9,888 bases of DNA from Bacillota bacterium (GCA_029550985.1 JAKPGH010000242.1:1-9888); one strand, 5' to 3'. Counted from the stretch's first letter, positions 1 to 6,037 are shown. Numbers and translations are program-made. The notes: generated from the letters alone by a model not told the origin.

Positions 1-1029
1 TTGCAAATTCCGGAAGAAAGGCAGCAACAGCTTCGGAAGGTGGCGGAGGGCAAAGACGAAACCTCCCAGTGCACCAAGGCGCTGCTGGTACTGCTCGAAC
101 GCCTGTACCGCATTGACGAAACCCTTGCCCACGTGGCCAACGGAAATCTGACGGTTACCATGGATTTGCAGTCCGAGCAGGATACCATGGGGCTTGCGGT
201 TCGCAAGATGCTCCTCAACCTCAATGAAAAGTTCGGCAGCATCGCCCGGTCCACCGTTTGGGTCAACCAAAAGGCGGCGGAACTTTCACAAGACTCGCAT
301 CATTTGGCGGAAGGCTCCCGCAGGCAATCGGAGTCGGTGGAAAATCTGTCATTGTCGGTGCGCCGTGTCACCGAAAAAGCGGAACAAAATGCGGCTTTGG
401 CGCAACAGGCACTGGATTTGGTCAACAACATCCAGAACAACGCCAAAACCGGCAGGGAAAAGATGCATCAGATGATCCAGGCGGCTCAGGCCATCAACGC
501 TTCCAGCCAGTCCATCGGAAAAGTGATTAAGGTCATTGACGACATCGCCTCCCAGACCAACCTTCTTGCCCTCAACGCATCGGTGGAAGCAGTGCGGGCG
601 GGGCATCACGGAAAAGGCTTTGCCGTGGTGGCGGAGGAAGTACGAAATCTGGCCGCCAGAAGCGCCCAGGCGGCGAAAGAGACTGGCGCGTTGATTGACG
701 ACACTATGCAGAAAGCTGCCCTCGGCACATCCATTGCAGAGACCACTTCCACCGCGCTGGAGGAAATTGTGACAGGGGTGGAAGAAAGCAACGCCATCAT
801 TCGCGATATTGCGGCGCTTTCCCGGGAGCAGAAAGAAGATATTCAGGGTATTATCTCCGACGTGGCCCACGTGGAATCCATAGTGGAGCAAAACAACTCC
901 ATTGCTGCCCGCTCCGCCAATGCAGCGGCGGAAATTTCCAGTCAATCCAGTTATCAAATGGAAATGGTGCAGCAGTTCCGACTGCTAAAGAGCGTGATGC
1001 AGGGACGTAAGGAGGGTATGAGACTATGA
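1..1029 (+). CDS. Methyl-accepting chemotaxis protein, 5' end outside window
   Basis: Cytoplasmic signalling part of a chemoreceptor, which controls CheA kinase through CheW. Residues are numbered from base 1. Residues about 40-75 resemble a HAMP linker (NGNLTV, then a QDTMG segment). Residues 80-330 are Ala/Gln/Ser-rich heptad helices of the MCP signalling hairpin. The conserved tip lies at about 179-222, with IASQTNLLALNASVEAVRAG and GKGFAVVAEEVRNLA. The usual Glu after RAG is His202 and the usual AAIEAA is ASVEAV, so the tip is slightly divergent. No transmembrane segment or sensor domain is visible. The frame is open to base 1, so the TTG there is probably internal and the N-terminal sensor is cut off by the window edge. 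The stop overlaps the next start in ATGA, indicating translational coupling to the lipoprotein. The family call is firm; the ligand is unknown. Confidence 0.93.
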   Translation: MQIPEERQQQLRKVAEGKDETSQCTKALLVLLERLYRIDETLAHVANGNLTVTMDLQSEQDTMGLAVRKMLLNLNEKFGSIARSTVWVNQKAAELSQDSHHLAEGSRRQSESVENLSLSVRRVTEKAEQNAALAQQALDLVNNIQNNAKTGREKMHQMIQAAQAINASSQSIGKVIKVIDDIASQTNLLALNASVEAVRAGHHGKGFAVVAEEVRNLAARSAQAAKETGALIDDTMQKAALGTSIAETTSTALEEIVTGVEESNAIIRDIAALSREQKEDIQGIISDVAHVESIVEQNNSIAARSANAAAEISSQSSYQMEMVQQFRLLKSVMQGRKEGMRL

Positions 1030-1478
1030 AAAACAAAATGGGCGCCCTTTGGGTTGTGTTGGCGCTGCTGCTGTTGCTGACCACCGGCTGTGGCGTAACG
1101 GCAAAGTATCAAGACGGTGTCTATCGGGCGGAAAATCCGGAATTTTCAGACAGTGGATGGAAGGAAACGGTAGAAGTTACCATTGAGAACGGAGAAGTTG
1201 TCAAGATTAACTGGGACGCCATTTATATCGATGACAGCATACCCATCCGGAAAAAGCAGTACTCCAAAAGCGGTCTGTACGGAATGTTGACGGTAGGAGC
1301 AATAGGGGAATGGTACGACCAGGCAACGGCCGCAGAACAATTTGTTCTGGAGCACGGCATTGATGCTCTGACCATCAACTCGGACGGCCGCACCGATGCT
1401 GTAAGCGGCTGCACCATTCATGTCGACGAATTTGCTGCTCTCTATCGCCAGTGCCTCGACCAGGCGAAAAAGAAATAG
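1026..1478 (+). CDS. FMN-binding-domain-like lipoprotein
   Basis: A 150-residue predicted lipoprotein. Lys residues, a hydrophobic stretch (about 7-18) and LTTGC give a lipobox with lipidated Cys22, so the mature protein should be anchored outside the membrane. The body begins YQDGVYRAE, followed by GWKETVEVTIENGEVVKINW, the pattern of small FMN_bind-type domains. Near the C terminus, TDAVSGCTIHVDEF (123-136) matches the S-G-A-T motif in which ApbE-type transferases link FMN to Thr. Here Ala is replaced by Cys129 and the candidate Thr is 130. Known relatives include the flavinylated lipoproteins of Gram-positive extracellular electron transfer. Whether this copy carries covalent FMN is uncertain because of the SGCT variant and because no ApbE gene is in view. 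The start overlaps the chemoreceptor stop by 4 bp, implying joint expression and perhaps a shared sensory role. A terminator follows directly. Confidence 0.8.
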   Translation: MKNKMGALWVVLALLLLLTTGCGVTAKYQDGVYRAENPEFSDSGWKETVEVTIENGEVVKINWDAIYIDDSIPIRKKQYSKSGLYGMLTVGAIGEWYDQATAAEQFVLEHGIDALTINSDGRTDAVSGCTIHVDEFAALYRQCLDQAKKK

Positions 1479-1486
1479 ATGCAAGA

Positions 1487-1522
1487 ATTAAGCCCATTCT
1501 CCCAAACGAGAATGGGCTTAAT
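1487..1522. terminator. Strong hairpin terminator between convergent genes
   Basis: A perfect 15-bp inverted repeat (1487-1501 and 1508-1522) with a 6-base loop. It begins 9 bases after the lipoprotein stop and is followed on the + strand by a T-rich ATATCTTT. The T run is short, so it is not a textbook tail. It lies about 85 bases past the ligA stop and could also stop ligA transcripts, since the stem is symmetrical. Confidence 0.8.
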
Positions 1523-1607
1523 ATATCTTTAACGAATTTTCGGCTGTTTGAGCACTGTGCAACAGTATCTATTATGTGGCAGCAAACCGGATTCCTCCAT
1601 ACGTCGC

Positions 1608-3587
1608 TTAACCTTGCAAAAGCCGCAGCAATTCCGCCTCGTCAATAATGGGAATCCCAAGGCTTTGGGCTTTGGTCAGCTTGGAGCCGGCTTCTTCTCC
1701 CGCCACCACATAGCTTGTCTTTTTGGAGACGCTGGAAGAGGTTTTGCCTCCCGCGGCTTCAATCATTTTGGTGGCTTCCGCCCGGGACAGAGTGGGGAGG
1801 GTTCCGGTCAATACAAAGGTCAGCCCCTCCAACGTGGAGCCGGTGGGTTGCGAAGTGGATTTCATATTCACTCCGGCTTCCCGGAGCCTGTTGATGAGAT
1901 GGCGGTTGCCTTCCTGAGCAAAGAAAGAGCAGACAGACTGGGCCATAATCTCACCGAAGCCCTCAATGGAGGCAATGTCCTCGGGAGTGGCAGCCATCAC
2001 GGCATCCATGTCGCCGAACCGGCGGGCCAACTGCTGGGCGGCCCGCTGGCCAATCCCCCGAATGCCCAAAGCAAAAATCAAGTTGGAAAGGTCCCGCTTT
2101 TTGGAGGCTTCAATCGCGGCGATGAGGTTTTCGGCGCTGCGTTTGCCCATCCGCTCCAACGGCCGGATTTCTTCCACGGTTTTGTAGTAGAGGTCGGCGG
2201 GGGATTGGACCAACCCGTTTTCCACCAGCAGCTCCACCACGGCGGGGCCTAGTCCTTCAATGTCCATGGCATCCCGGCTGGCAAAGTGTATCAAATGGCG
2301 CAGCAGTTGAGCGGGACATTCCGCGTTGGGACAGCGCAGAACCGCTTCTCCCAAAGGACGCACGGCCTGGGCTCCGCAAGAGGGGCAGTGCTGCGGCAGT
2401 TGATAGGGCTCGGCACCGCAATGTTGCGCCACTCCCACCACTTCCGGAATAATGTCCCCCGCCTTGCGGACGATGATTTGATCTCCCACGGCGATGCGTT
2501 TCTGGTCAATGAAGTCCTGGTTGTGCAGCACCGCCCGGGTGACGGTGGTGCCGGCTAACGTAATGGGGTCAAAGACGGCGGTGGGAGTCAAGGCTCCGGT
2601 GCGCCCCACATTGACCTCTATCCGGCGCAGAGTGGTGACCTTTTCCTCCGGTGGATACTTGTAAGCAACGGCCCAACGGGGAAATTTACTGGTGGCGCCG
2701 AGGATTTCCCTGTGTGTAAAGTCATCAACCTTCACAACGGCTCCGTCGATATCGTAAGGGAATTTCCCGCGGTTTTGGCCAATAACCTCAATCCGTTGCT
2801 TGACATCCTCCATATTATCATATATTTCGTATGCAGGGCTGACGGGAAATCCCAGCTTCTTCAGATAATCCAGGCTCTCCTTATGGCTGTAAAGCTCTAC
2901 TCCTTGCACTTGCTGAACATTAAATACAAAGATATCCAGCCCCCGGGTTGCGGTGATTTTGGGGTCCTTTTGTCGCAGGGAGCCGGCGGCGGCGTTGCGG
3001 GGATTTTTAAAGGGCTGCTCGCCTGCATTTTCCTGCGCGGCGACCAGTCGCTCAAAGCTTTGCCTGGGCATATAGACTTCCCCGCGAACCTCCAGATAGG
3101 GGATGGGTTCGGGAAGCCGAAGGGGAATCGAGCGAATGGTGCGCAGATTGGCGGTGACATCCTCGCCGACATGGCCATCTCCCCGGGTGGAGCCCCTGAA
3201 AAATACACCGTCCCGGTACTCAAGGCTGACGGATAGTCCGTCAATTTTGGATTCCACTACATAGCGAGGATGGTCCACTCGTTCCCGCACCCGTCGGTCA
3301 AAGGCGTCCAGCTCCTCCAAATCAAAGACATCCTGCAAAGATCCCATTTGAACGGTGTGAACCACCGGCTCGAAAGTAGTATAACCCTTGCCGCCCACCC
3401 GTTGGGTAGGGGAGTTGGGGTCCATAAATTCCGGGAACTGTTCCTCCAGGTCTAATAGTTGATGATAAAGCTGATCGTATTGGTAATCCTCCAGCTCGGG
3501 ATCATCCAGCACATAGTAGCGGTGAGCGTGGTATTCTACCAGTTTGCGCAGCTCTTCTATTTTTCTTTTTGCTTCTTCTCTGTCCAA
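1608..3587 (-). CDS. ligA: NAD+-dependent DNA ligase LigA
   Basis: Seals nicks in duplex DNA using NAD+ as adenylate donor; essential in bacterial replication and repair. The 659 residues are a normal length. Domain order is complete: N-terminal Ia domain (YHAHRYYVLDDPE, about 19-32), adenylation domain with the KxDG lysine Lys114 in ESKIDGLSV, OB fold with NVGRTGALTP (about 326-335), a four-Cys zinc finger (Cys401, 404, 419, 424), helix-hairpin-helix repeats (about 440-570) and a C-terminal BRCT domain (about 585-659). The start is TTG at 3587: an AGGGGG site at 3601-3596 lies 8 bases upstream and the protein begins MDREEAKRKIEEL. The nearby ATG at 3592 is in another frame. The gene follows yunB on the same strand after a 143-base gap with its own promoter. 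That gap also carries an inverted repeat covering the ribosome binding site. Confidence 0.98.
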   Translation of the reverse strand: MDREEAKRKIEELRKLVEYHAHRYYVLDDPELEDYQYDQLYHQLLDLEEQFPEFMDPNSPTQRVGGKGYTTFEPVVHTVQMGSLQDVFDLEELDAFDRRVRERVDHPRYVVESKIDGLSVSLEYRDGVFFRGSTRGDGHVGEDVTANLRTIRSIPLRLPEPIPYLEVRGEVYMPRQSFERLVAAQENAGEQPFKNPRNAAAGSLRQKDPKITATRGLDIFVFNVQQVQGVELYSHKESLDYLKKLGFPVSPAYEIYDNMEDVKQRIEVIGQNRGKFPYDIDGAVVKVDDFTHREILGATSKFPRWAVAYKYPPEEKVTTLRRIEVNVGRTGALTPTAVFDPITLAGTTVTRAVLHNQDFIDQKRIAVGDQIIVRKAGDIIPEVVGVAQHCGAEPYQLPQHCPSCGAQAVRPLGEAVLRCPNAECPAQLLRHLIHFASRDAMDIEGLGPAVVELLVENGLVQSPADLYYKTVEEIRPLERMGKRSAENLIAAIEASKKRDLSNLIFALGIRGIGQRAAQQLARRFGDMDAVMAATPEDIASIEGFGEIMAQSVCSFFAQEGNRHLINRLREAGVNMKSTSQPTGSTLEGLTFVLTGTLPTLSRAEATKMIEAAGGKTSSSVSKKTSYVVAGEEAGSKLTKAQSLGIPIIDEAELLRLLQG

Positions 3588-3590
3588 ACC

Positions 3591-3649
3591 ATTAACCCCC
3601 TGTATCGTTGCACCATACCGCTAGTATAGCACAGATACAGGGGATTAAT
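3591..3649 (-). promoter_or_regulatory. Inverted repeat that can sequester the ligA ribosome binding site
   Basis: Bases 3591-3606 and 3634-3649 are complementary over 16 positions. The single DNA mismatch (3596 against 3644) becomes a U-G wobble in minus-strand RNA, so the RNA can form an unbroken 16-bp helix with a 27-base loop. The 3' arm contains the whole AGGGGG ribosome binding site of ligA and ends 3 bases before its TTG. The ligA -10 element lies in the loop, so RNA starting there lacks the 5' arm. Inference: read-through RNA from yunB would be poorly translated for ligA, while RNA from the ligA promoter would be open. Confidence 0.65.
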
Positions 3650-3651
3650 AA
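3623..3651 (-). promoter_or_regulatory. ligA promoter, extended -10 type
   Basis: On the minus strand TATACT (3628-3623) is preceded directly by TGC, giving an extended -10. A weak -35-like TTATTA lies at 3651-3646 with a 17-base spacer. Transcription would start near 3616, about 29 bases before the ligA start codon. Confidence 0.65.
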
Positions 3652-3730
3652 GAGTCTTCAGTTAGATTTTCCCATTCGGCCAGAAATTTTCCGCAATGGT
3701 GGCGCTGGCTCATAAAAAAGGAGCGTCCAG

Positions 3731-4411
3731 CTAGTTTGCTGGTGGAATTTCATCTTTCAATTTGGAGATGAAGGGGGAGCTTTCCCCCAGCTGAACATAG
3801 GTGTCGGGGATGTTGCCCACAATGACTGTCTGGGCGATGAGAAAGCTGGTGGAACTTTCGCATTTGATGCGGTATCCGGGAATGACCGCCATCATCTGGA
3901 CGCTGGTGCCCAGAAAGATTTGGTGATTGGTCTGATTGATTCCAGCGCTGGTAAACTGGGAATAAATATCGGTCTGCACGTACCCGGTGGGGTAAATTCT
4001 GATTTCCACCATGGGTCCGCGGCCGGAGGTGATTTCATTTCCCAGCAAGGTTCCCAACGGGACCCAGATGGAAGCGGAGCCCATGTTTTCCAGCGTCTCC
4101 AGCACCGCCTTGGTGACCTGTGCTTTCAGGCGGTTAATTTCCATCATATTGGATTGAATAGAGGTGATGTTGCCGCTGCTGTTGTAGGAGAGCCGCACCA
4201 TATCTTCATACTGTACTCCCTCCCGGGCCAGCTCCGCCAGGATTGCATCGTTGATGGTTTTGGTGGCAAAAACCTTGGTTTGATAAGCGGCAACCCCTTC
4301 GATCACCGGACGCAACTGGATGGCTGTAAAAACCAGCAGCGAAGTCAACAGTAAAAGGAAAAACCATATTCTTCCTCTGCCGGTACGCCGGCGGGAAGAC
4401 CGTTTTTTCAT
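3731..4411 (-). CDS. yunB: Sporulation protein YunB
   Basis: A 226-residue membrane-anchored protein of the YunB family, needed for normal sporulation in Bacillus subtilis and made there in the mother cell under sigma E; its biochemical role is not known. The N terminus is very basic (KKRSSRRRTGRGR), followed by one transmembrane segment at about 14-31, so most of the chain lies outside the membrane. Family-like stretches include the segment after it (RPVIEGVAAYQTKVFATKTIN), VPLGTLLGNEITSGRGP (about 117-133) and the IYSQFTSAGINQTNHQI region (about 149-165). The ATG at 4411 has GGAGG at 4423-4419 with 7-base spacing. A sigma-E-like -10 (CATATGAT, minus strand, 4442-4435) lies at a fitting distance, but no convincing -35 is seen, so the promoter is tentative. 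Read-through would enter ligA. Presence of this gene argues for an endospore former. Confidence 0.9.
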   Translation of the reverse strand: MKKRSSRRRTGRGRIWFFLLLLTSLLVFTAIQLRPVIEGVAAYQTKVFATKTINDAILAELAREGVQYEDMVRLSYNSSGNITSIQSNMMEINRLKAQVTKAVLETLENMGSASIWVPLGTLLGNEITSGRGPMVEIRIYPTGYVQTDIYSQFTSAGINQTNHQIFLGTSVQMMAVIPGYRIKCESSTSFLIAQTVIVGNIPDTYVQLGESSPFISKLKDEIPPAN

Positions 4412-4603
4412 TCCCTCACCTCCGTTTCTTCTATATCATATGAAAAAGAAGGAAATTTTGTGTTTCCAACGGGACAAAATCTCTTGTCCATCTCTCAAAA
4501 AGAGAATTTCCCTCAACCCGGGCTCCACACCTGCAAAGAGAAGTCGGCATAGATTGGAGTGTGTCGAAGACACGTCAACTAAAAGGTGAAAGGATGTACT
4601 TAG

Positions 4604-4801
4604 ATGCCTAATCACTACAATTACCGCTTTGGCAGCCCCAATCGGCCCGGTAGCCGTCCGGGGCCAGGGCCGGGGCCGGGCCCTCGCCCGCCGTGGCCTC
4701 CAGGGCCGGGGCCGGGTCCTCGTCCGCCGTGGCCCCCCGGTCCACCGCCGCCACCTAACCGCAGGCCGTTTTGGTGGTGGTTCCCCTTCTTTTTCCGCTA
4801 A
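4604..4801 (+). CDS. Small Pro/Gly-rich protein with tandem repeat, function unknown
   Basis: A 65-residue basic protein in three parts: an N-terminal stretch MPNHYNYRFGSPNRPG, a Pro/Gly middle with two exact copies of GPGPGPRPPWPP (residues 22-33 and 34-45), and a Pro-rich then aromatic end finishing WWWFPFFFR. It has no signal peptide and is likely unstructured. Reasons to think it real: an AAAGG site 10 bases before the ATG, a stop followed within 6 bases by a good terminator, and repeat copies whose four DNA differences are all silent. Composition recalls small coat-like or surface-associated proteins, but I do not recognise a family. A sigma-K-like AC-N17-CATA at 4529-4551 is compatible with late sporulation expression but carries little information. 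It stands alone, divergent from yunB. Confidence 0.6.
   Translation: MPNHYNYRFGSPNRPGSRPGPGPGPGPRPPWPPGPGPGPRPPWPPGPPPPPNRRPFWWWFPFFFR
4667..4738 (+). repeat. Two 36-bp direct repeats inside the Pro/Gly-rich gene
   Basis: Bases 4667-4702 and 4703-4738 are tandem copies encoding the same 12 residues. They differ at 4 of 36 positions, and every difference is at a third codon position (GGC/GGT, CGC/CGT, CCT/CCC, CCA/CCC). This favours a translated gene kept constant at protein level. Confidence 0.9.
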
Positions 4802-4806
4802 ACCTC

Positions 4807-4831
4807 CCGCCCTTTGGGGCGGATTATTTTT
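4807..4831 (+). terminator. Rho-independent terminator of the Pro/Gly-rich gene
   Basis: A GC-only 6-bp stem CCGCCC/GGGCGG (4807-4812, 4817-4822) with a TTTG loop, followed by ATTATTTTT. It starts 6 bases after the stop codon and separates this gene from the sdpRI promoter. Confidence 0.85.
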
Positions 4832-4837
4832 CGACAG

Positions 4838-4861
4838 CTATTTTGAGAAATATCAAAATAG
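4838..4861. promoter_or_regulatory. Putative SdpR-like repressor operator, upstream copy
   Basis: A perfect inverted repeat with 9-bp arms, CTATTTTGA and TCAAAATAG, separated by 6 bases. It ends 2 bases before the -35 hexamer. Its core TATTTnGA-N6-TCnAAATA recurs at 4894-4915 on the other side of the promoter. Binding by the downstream ArsR-family protein is inferred. Confidence 0.65.
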
Positions 4862-4863
4862 AA

Positions 4864-4892
4864 TTGACAGGGTAAACTTATCTTGCTAGAAT
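4864..4892 (+). promoter_or_regulatory. sdpRI promoter, near consensus
   Basis: Consensus -35 TTGACA (4864-4869), a 17-base spacer and -10 TAGAAT (4887-4892) preceded by TGC, which adds an extended -10. The start point would be near 4899. This strong promoter is bracketed by two matching palindromes, as expected for a gene normally held off by a repressor. Confidence 0.88.
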
Positions 4893-4893
4893 A

Positions 4894-4915
4894 TATTTAG
4901 AAAAAATTCGAAATA
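4894..4915. promoter_or_regulatory. Putative SdpR-like repressor operator, downstream copy
   Basis: TATTTAGA and TCGAAATA flank a 6-base AT spacer; the arms pair at 7 of 8 positions. It starts 1 base after the -10 and covers the likely start point. It has the same core and spacing as the 4838-4861 element, with 55 bp between centres. Confidence 0.58.
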
Positions 4916-4931
4916 GATGGGAGGTGTCACA

Positions 4932-5216
4932 TTGGGATTTCCGGAAACATTCAAAGCGTTGTCGGACCCTGTGCGGCGGGAAATCCTCCTGATGCTGCGG
5001 GGGGGCAGAATGTCGGCCGGGGAGATTGCCAGCAAATTTGATTCCAGCGGAGCCACCATCTCTTATCACCTCTCCTTGCTGAAAAAAGCGGGGTTGGTTT
5101 ACGAAACCAAATATAAGAATTACGTATACTACGATTTGAATATTTCGGTATTGGAAGAGTTGATGCTGTGGTTATCTCAGTTTAAGGAGGCCAAGAAGGA
5201 TGAAAAAATGGAGTAA
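4932..5216 (+). CDS. sdpR: ArsR-family winged-helix repressor, SdpR-like
   Basis: A 94-residue DNA-binding repressor. The opening FKALSDPVRREILLMLRGG, the helix-turn-helix MSAGEIASKFDSSGATISYHLSLLKKAGLV (27-56) and the wing YETKYKNYVYYDLN are typical of the ArsR superfamily. The metal-binding ELCVC motif of ArsR/SmtB sensors is absent, as in SdpR types. I chose TTG at 4932: GGAGG (4920-4924) sits 7 bases before it, while the in-frame ATG at 4917 has no ribosome binding site and would leave GGAGG inside the gene. The gene overlaps sdpI by 17 bases, the arrangement of the Bacillus sdpRI autorepressor/immunity pair. In that system the membrane protein SdpI is thought to hold SdpR at the membrane when toxin binds, relieving repression. 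Paired palindromes around the promoter support autoregulation. No sdpABC toxin genes are present in the window, so the signal is unknown. Confidence 0.88.
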   Translation: MGFPETFKALSDPVRREILLMLRGGRMSAGEIASKFDSSGATISYHLSLLKKAGLVYETKYKNYVYYDLNISVLEELMLWLSQFKEAKKDEKME

Positions 5217-5850
5217 GCAGGTTCTGTTGCCGCTGATTGTGGCGCTTTTGCCCATGCTGTTTGGCATAGCGGTTTACCGTCAACTTCCTCCCGAGCTGCC
5301 CACCCATTGGAACTTTTCGGGCACCATAGACGGATATTCCAGCAAGGCGTTTGCGGTGTTCGGCCTGCCTCTGATGATGGCGGGTGTCACGCTGCTGGTG
5401 CCGCTGCTTCTTTCCATGGACCCGAAAAACGCCAATATGTCCGCCGCGCTGAAAAAACTGGTTGTGTGGATTTGCCCGGTGATGAGCTTTGTTCTGACCA
5501 ACGCCATCCTGCTCATCGGTTTGGGGTATAATATCCCCGTTCCTTTAATTGTGTGCATTCTGGTTGGTCTGATGTTGATGGCCATCGGCAATTATCTGCC
5601 TAAAACCAAACAGAGCTACACCATGGGAATCCGTTTGCCCTGGACCCTCCACAGTGAGGAAAACTGGAACCGCACCCACCGCCTGGCCGGTAAGCTGTGG
5701 ATGTTGGGCGGATTTCTGATGATTTTATGCGGTTTCCTCACGCAATACTTCACATCCGGCTGGCTGATTACGGCGGTTTTTGTGGGGATTATGGGCTTGA
5801 TATTTGTGCCCACCCTGTATTCTCTCTGGTTATATAAAAAGGGCATATAA
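5200..5850 (+). CDS. sdpI: SdpI/YhfL-like immunity-family membrane protein
   Basis: A 216-residue integral membrane protein with about six hydrophobic segments (near 9-27, 50-71, 87-109, 111-130, 164-181 and 186-211). The N-terminal loop has the DUF1648 signature LPTHWNFSGTIDGYSSK (33-49). The C-terminal half has the SdpI signature NYLPKTKQSYTMGIRLPWTL followed by SEENWNRTHRLAGKLW (about 131-167). In B. subtilis SdpI protects against the SdpC toxin and acts as a signal receptor; many genomes carry orphan SdpR/SdpI pairs whose signal is unknown, and this looks like one. AAGGAGG at 5184-5190 precedes the ATG by 9 bases, inside the end of sdpR, so the genes should be co-translated. The next good terminator is at 6005-6037, leaving a long 3' non-coding tail. 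Confidence 0.9.
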   Translation: MKKWSKQVLLPLIVALLPMLFGIAVYRQLPPELPTHWNFSGTIDGYSSKAFAVFGLPLMMAGVTLLVPLLLSMDPKNANMSAALKKLVVWICPVMSFVLTNAILLIGLGYNIPVPLIVCILVGLMLMAIGNYLPKTKQSYTMGIRLPWTLHSEENWNRTHRLAGKLWMLGGFLMILCGFLTQYFTSGWLITAVFVGIMGLIFVPTLYSLWLYKKGI

Positions 5851-5855
5851 GCAAA

Positions 5856-5912
5856 CTGCGGGTGACGTGTGTGTGAGCAAGCTCAATGACACATACTGAC
5901 TTACCCTTGCAG
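5856..5912 (+). other. Possible nested RNA stem-loop 3' of sdpI
   Basis: Complementary blocks are nested: CTGC and GGGT (5856-5863) can pair with ACCC and GCAG (5903-5906, 5909-5912), a GTGT can pair with ACAC inside them, and TGAGC/GCTCA (5874-5885) forms the centre. No coding frame is supported between 5851 and 6004. I do not recognise an RNA family and the pairing could be chance. Bases 5913-6004 show nothing further that I can support. Confidence 0.25.
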
Positions 5913-6004
5913 CAGCTCCGTACCTCATTACAGATATGACAGCAGCAAAAGCAGTTTTCGCTTTTCATTGACTTGGTTGCTCTCTGAACATGATCGCTAC
6001 AAAC

Positions 6005-6037
6005 AAAAGACCATCCGCAAACGCGGATGGTCTTTTT
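6005..6037. terminator. Bidirectional terminator between sdpI and nifU
   Basis: A 14-bp perfect stem (6005-6018 and 6023-6036) with the 4-base loop AAAC. The + strand ends TCTTTTTG and the minus strand TCTTTTGTTTG, so it can stop transcripts from both sides. It begins 15 bases after the nifU stop on the minus strand. Confidence 0.92.

Noticed and set aside
349..957. Long minus-strand ORF (202 codons) opposite the chemoreceptor
   Set aside because: It lies wholly within a gene with clear MCP motifs, has low-complexity His/Gly-rich sequence and no recognisable domain.
1548..2252. 234-codon plus-strand ORF opposite the 3' part of ligA
   Set aside because: Antisense to the conserved BRCT and helix-hairpin-helix coding region; the translation is Gly/His-rich and typical of a frame shadow.
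3590..3592. ATG just upstream of ligA as start codon
   Set aside because: It is out of frame with the ligase.
3655..3730. Terminator between yunB and ligA
   Set aside because: A 5-bp CCAGC/GCTGG stem overlaps the yunB stop, but the T run is several bases away; too weak to call, so read-through into ligA seems likely.
4667..4738. CRISPR-like or mobile repeat
   Set aside because: Only two adjacent copies, no spacer, in phase with the reading frame; an internal protein repeat.
4629..4889. Alternative-frame ORF over the Pro/Gly-rich gene
   Set aside because: The repeat differences are silent only in the 4604 frame, and this alternative reads through the terminator and into the sdpRI promoter.
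4917..4919. ATG as start of the SdpR-like gene
   Set aside because: No ribosome binding site precedes it, and the strong GGAGG lies just after it, correctly spaced for TTG 4932.
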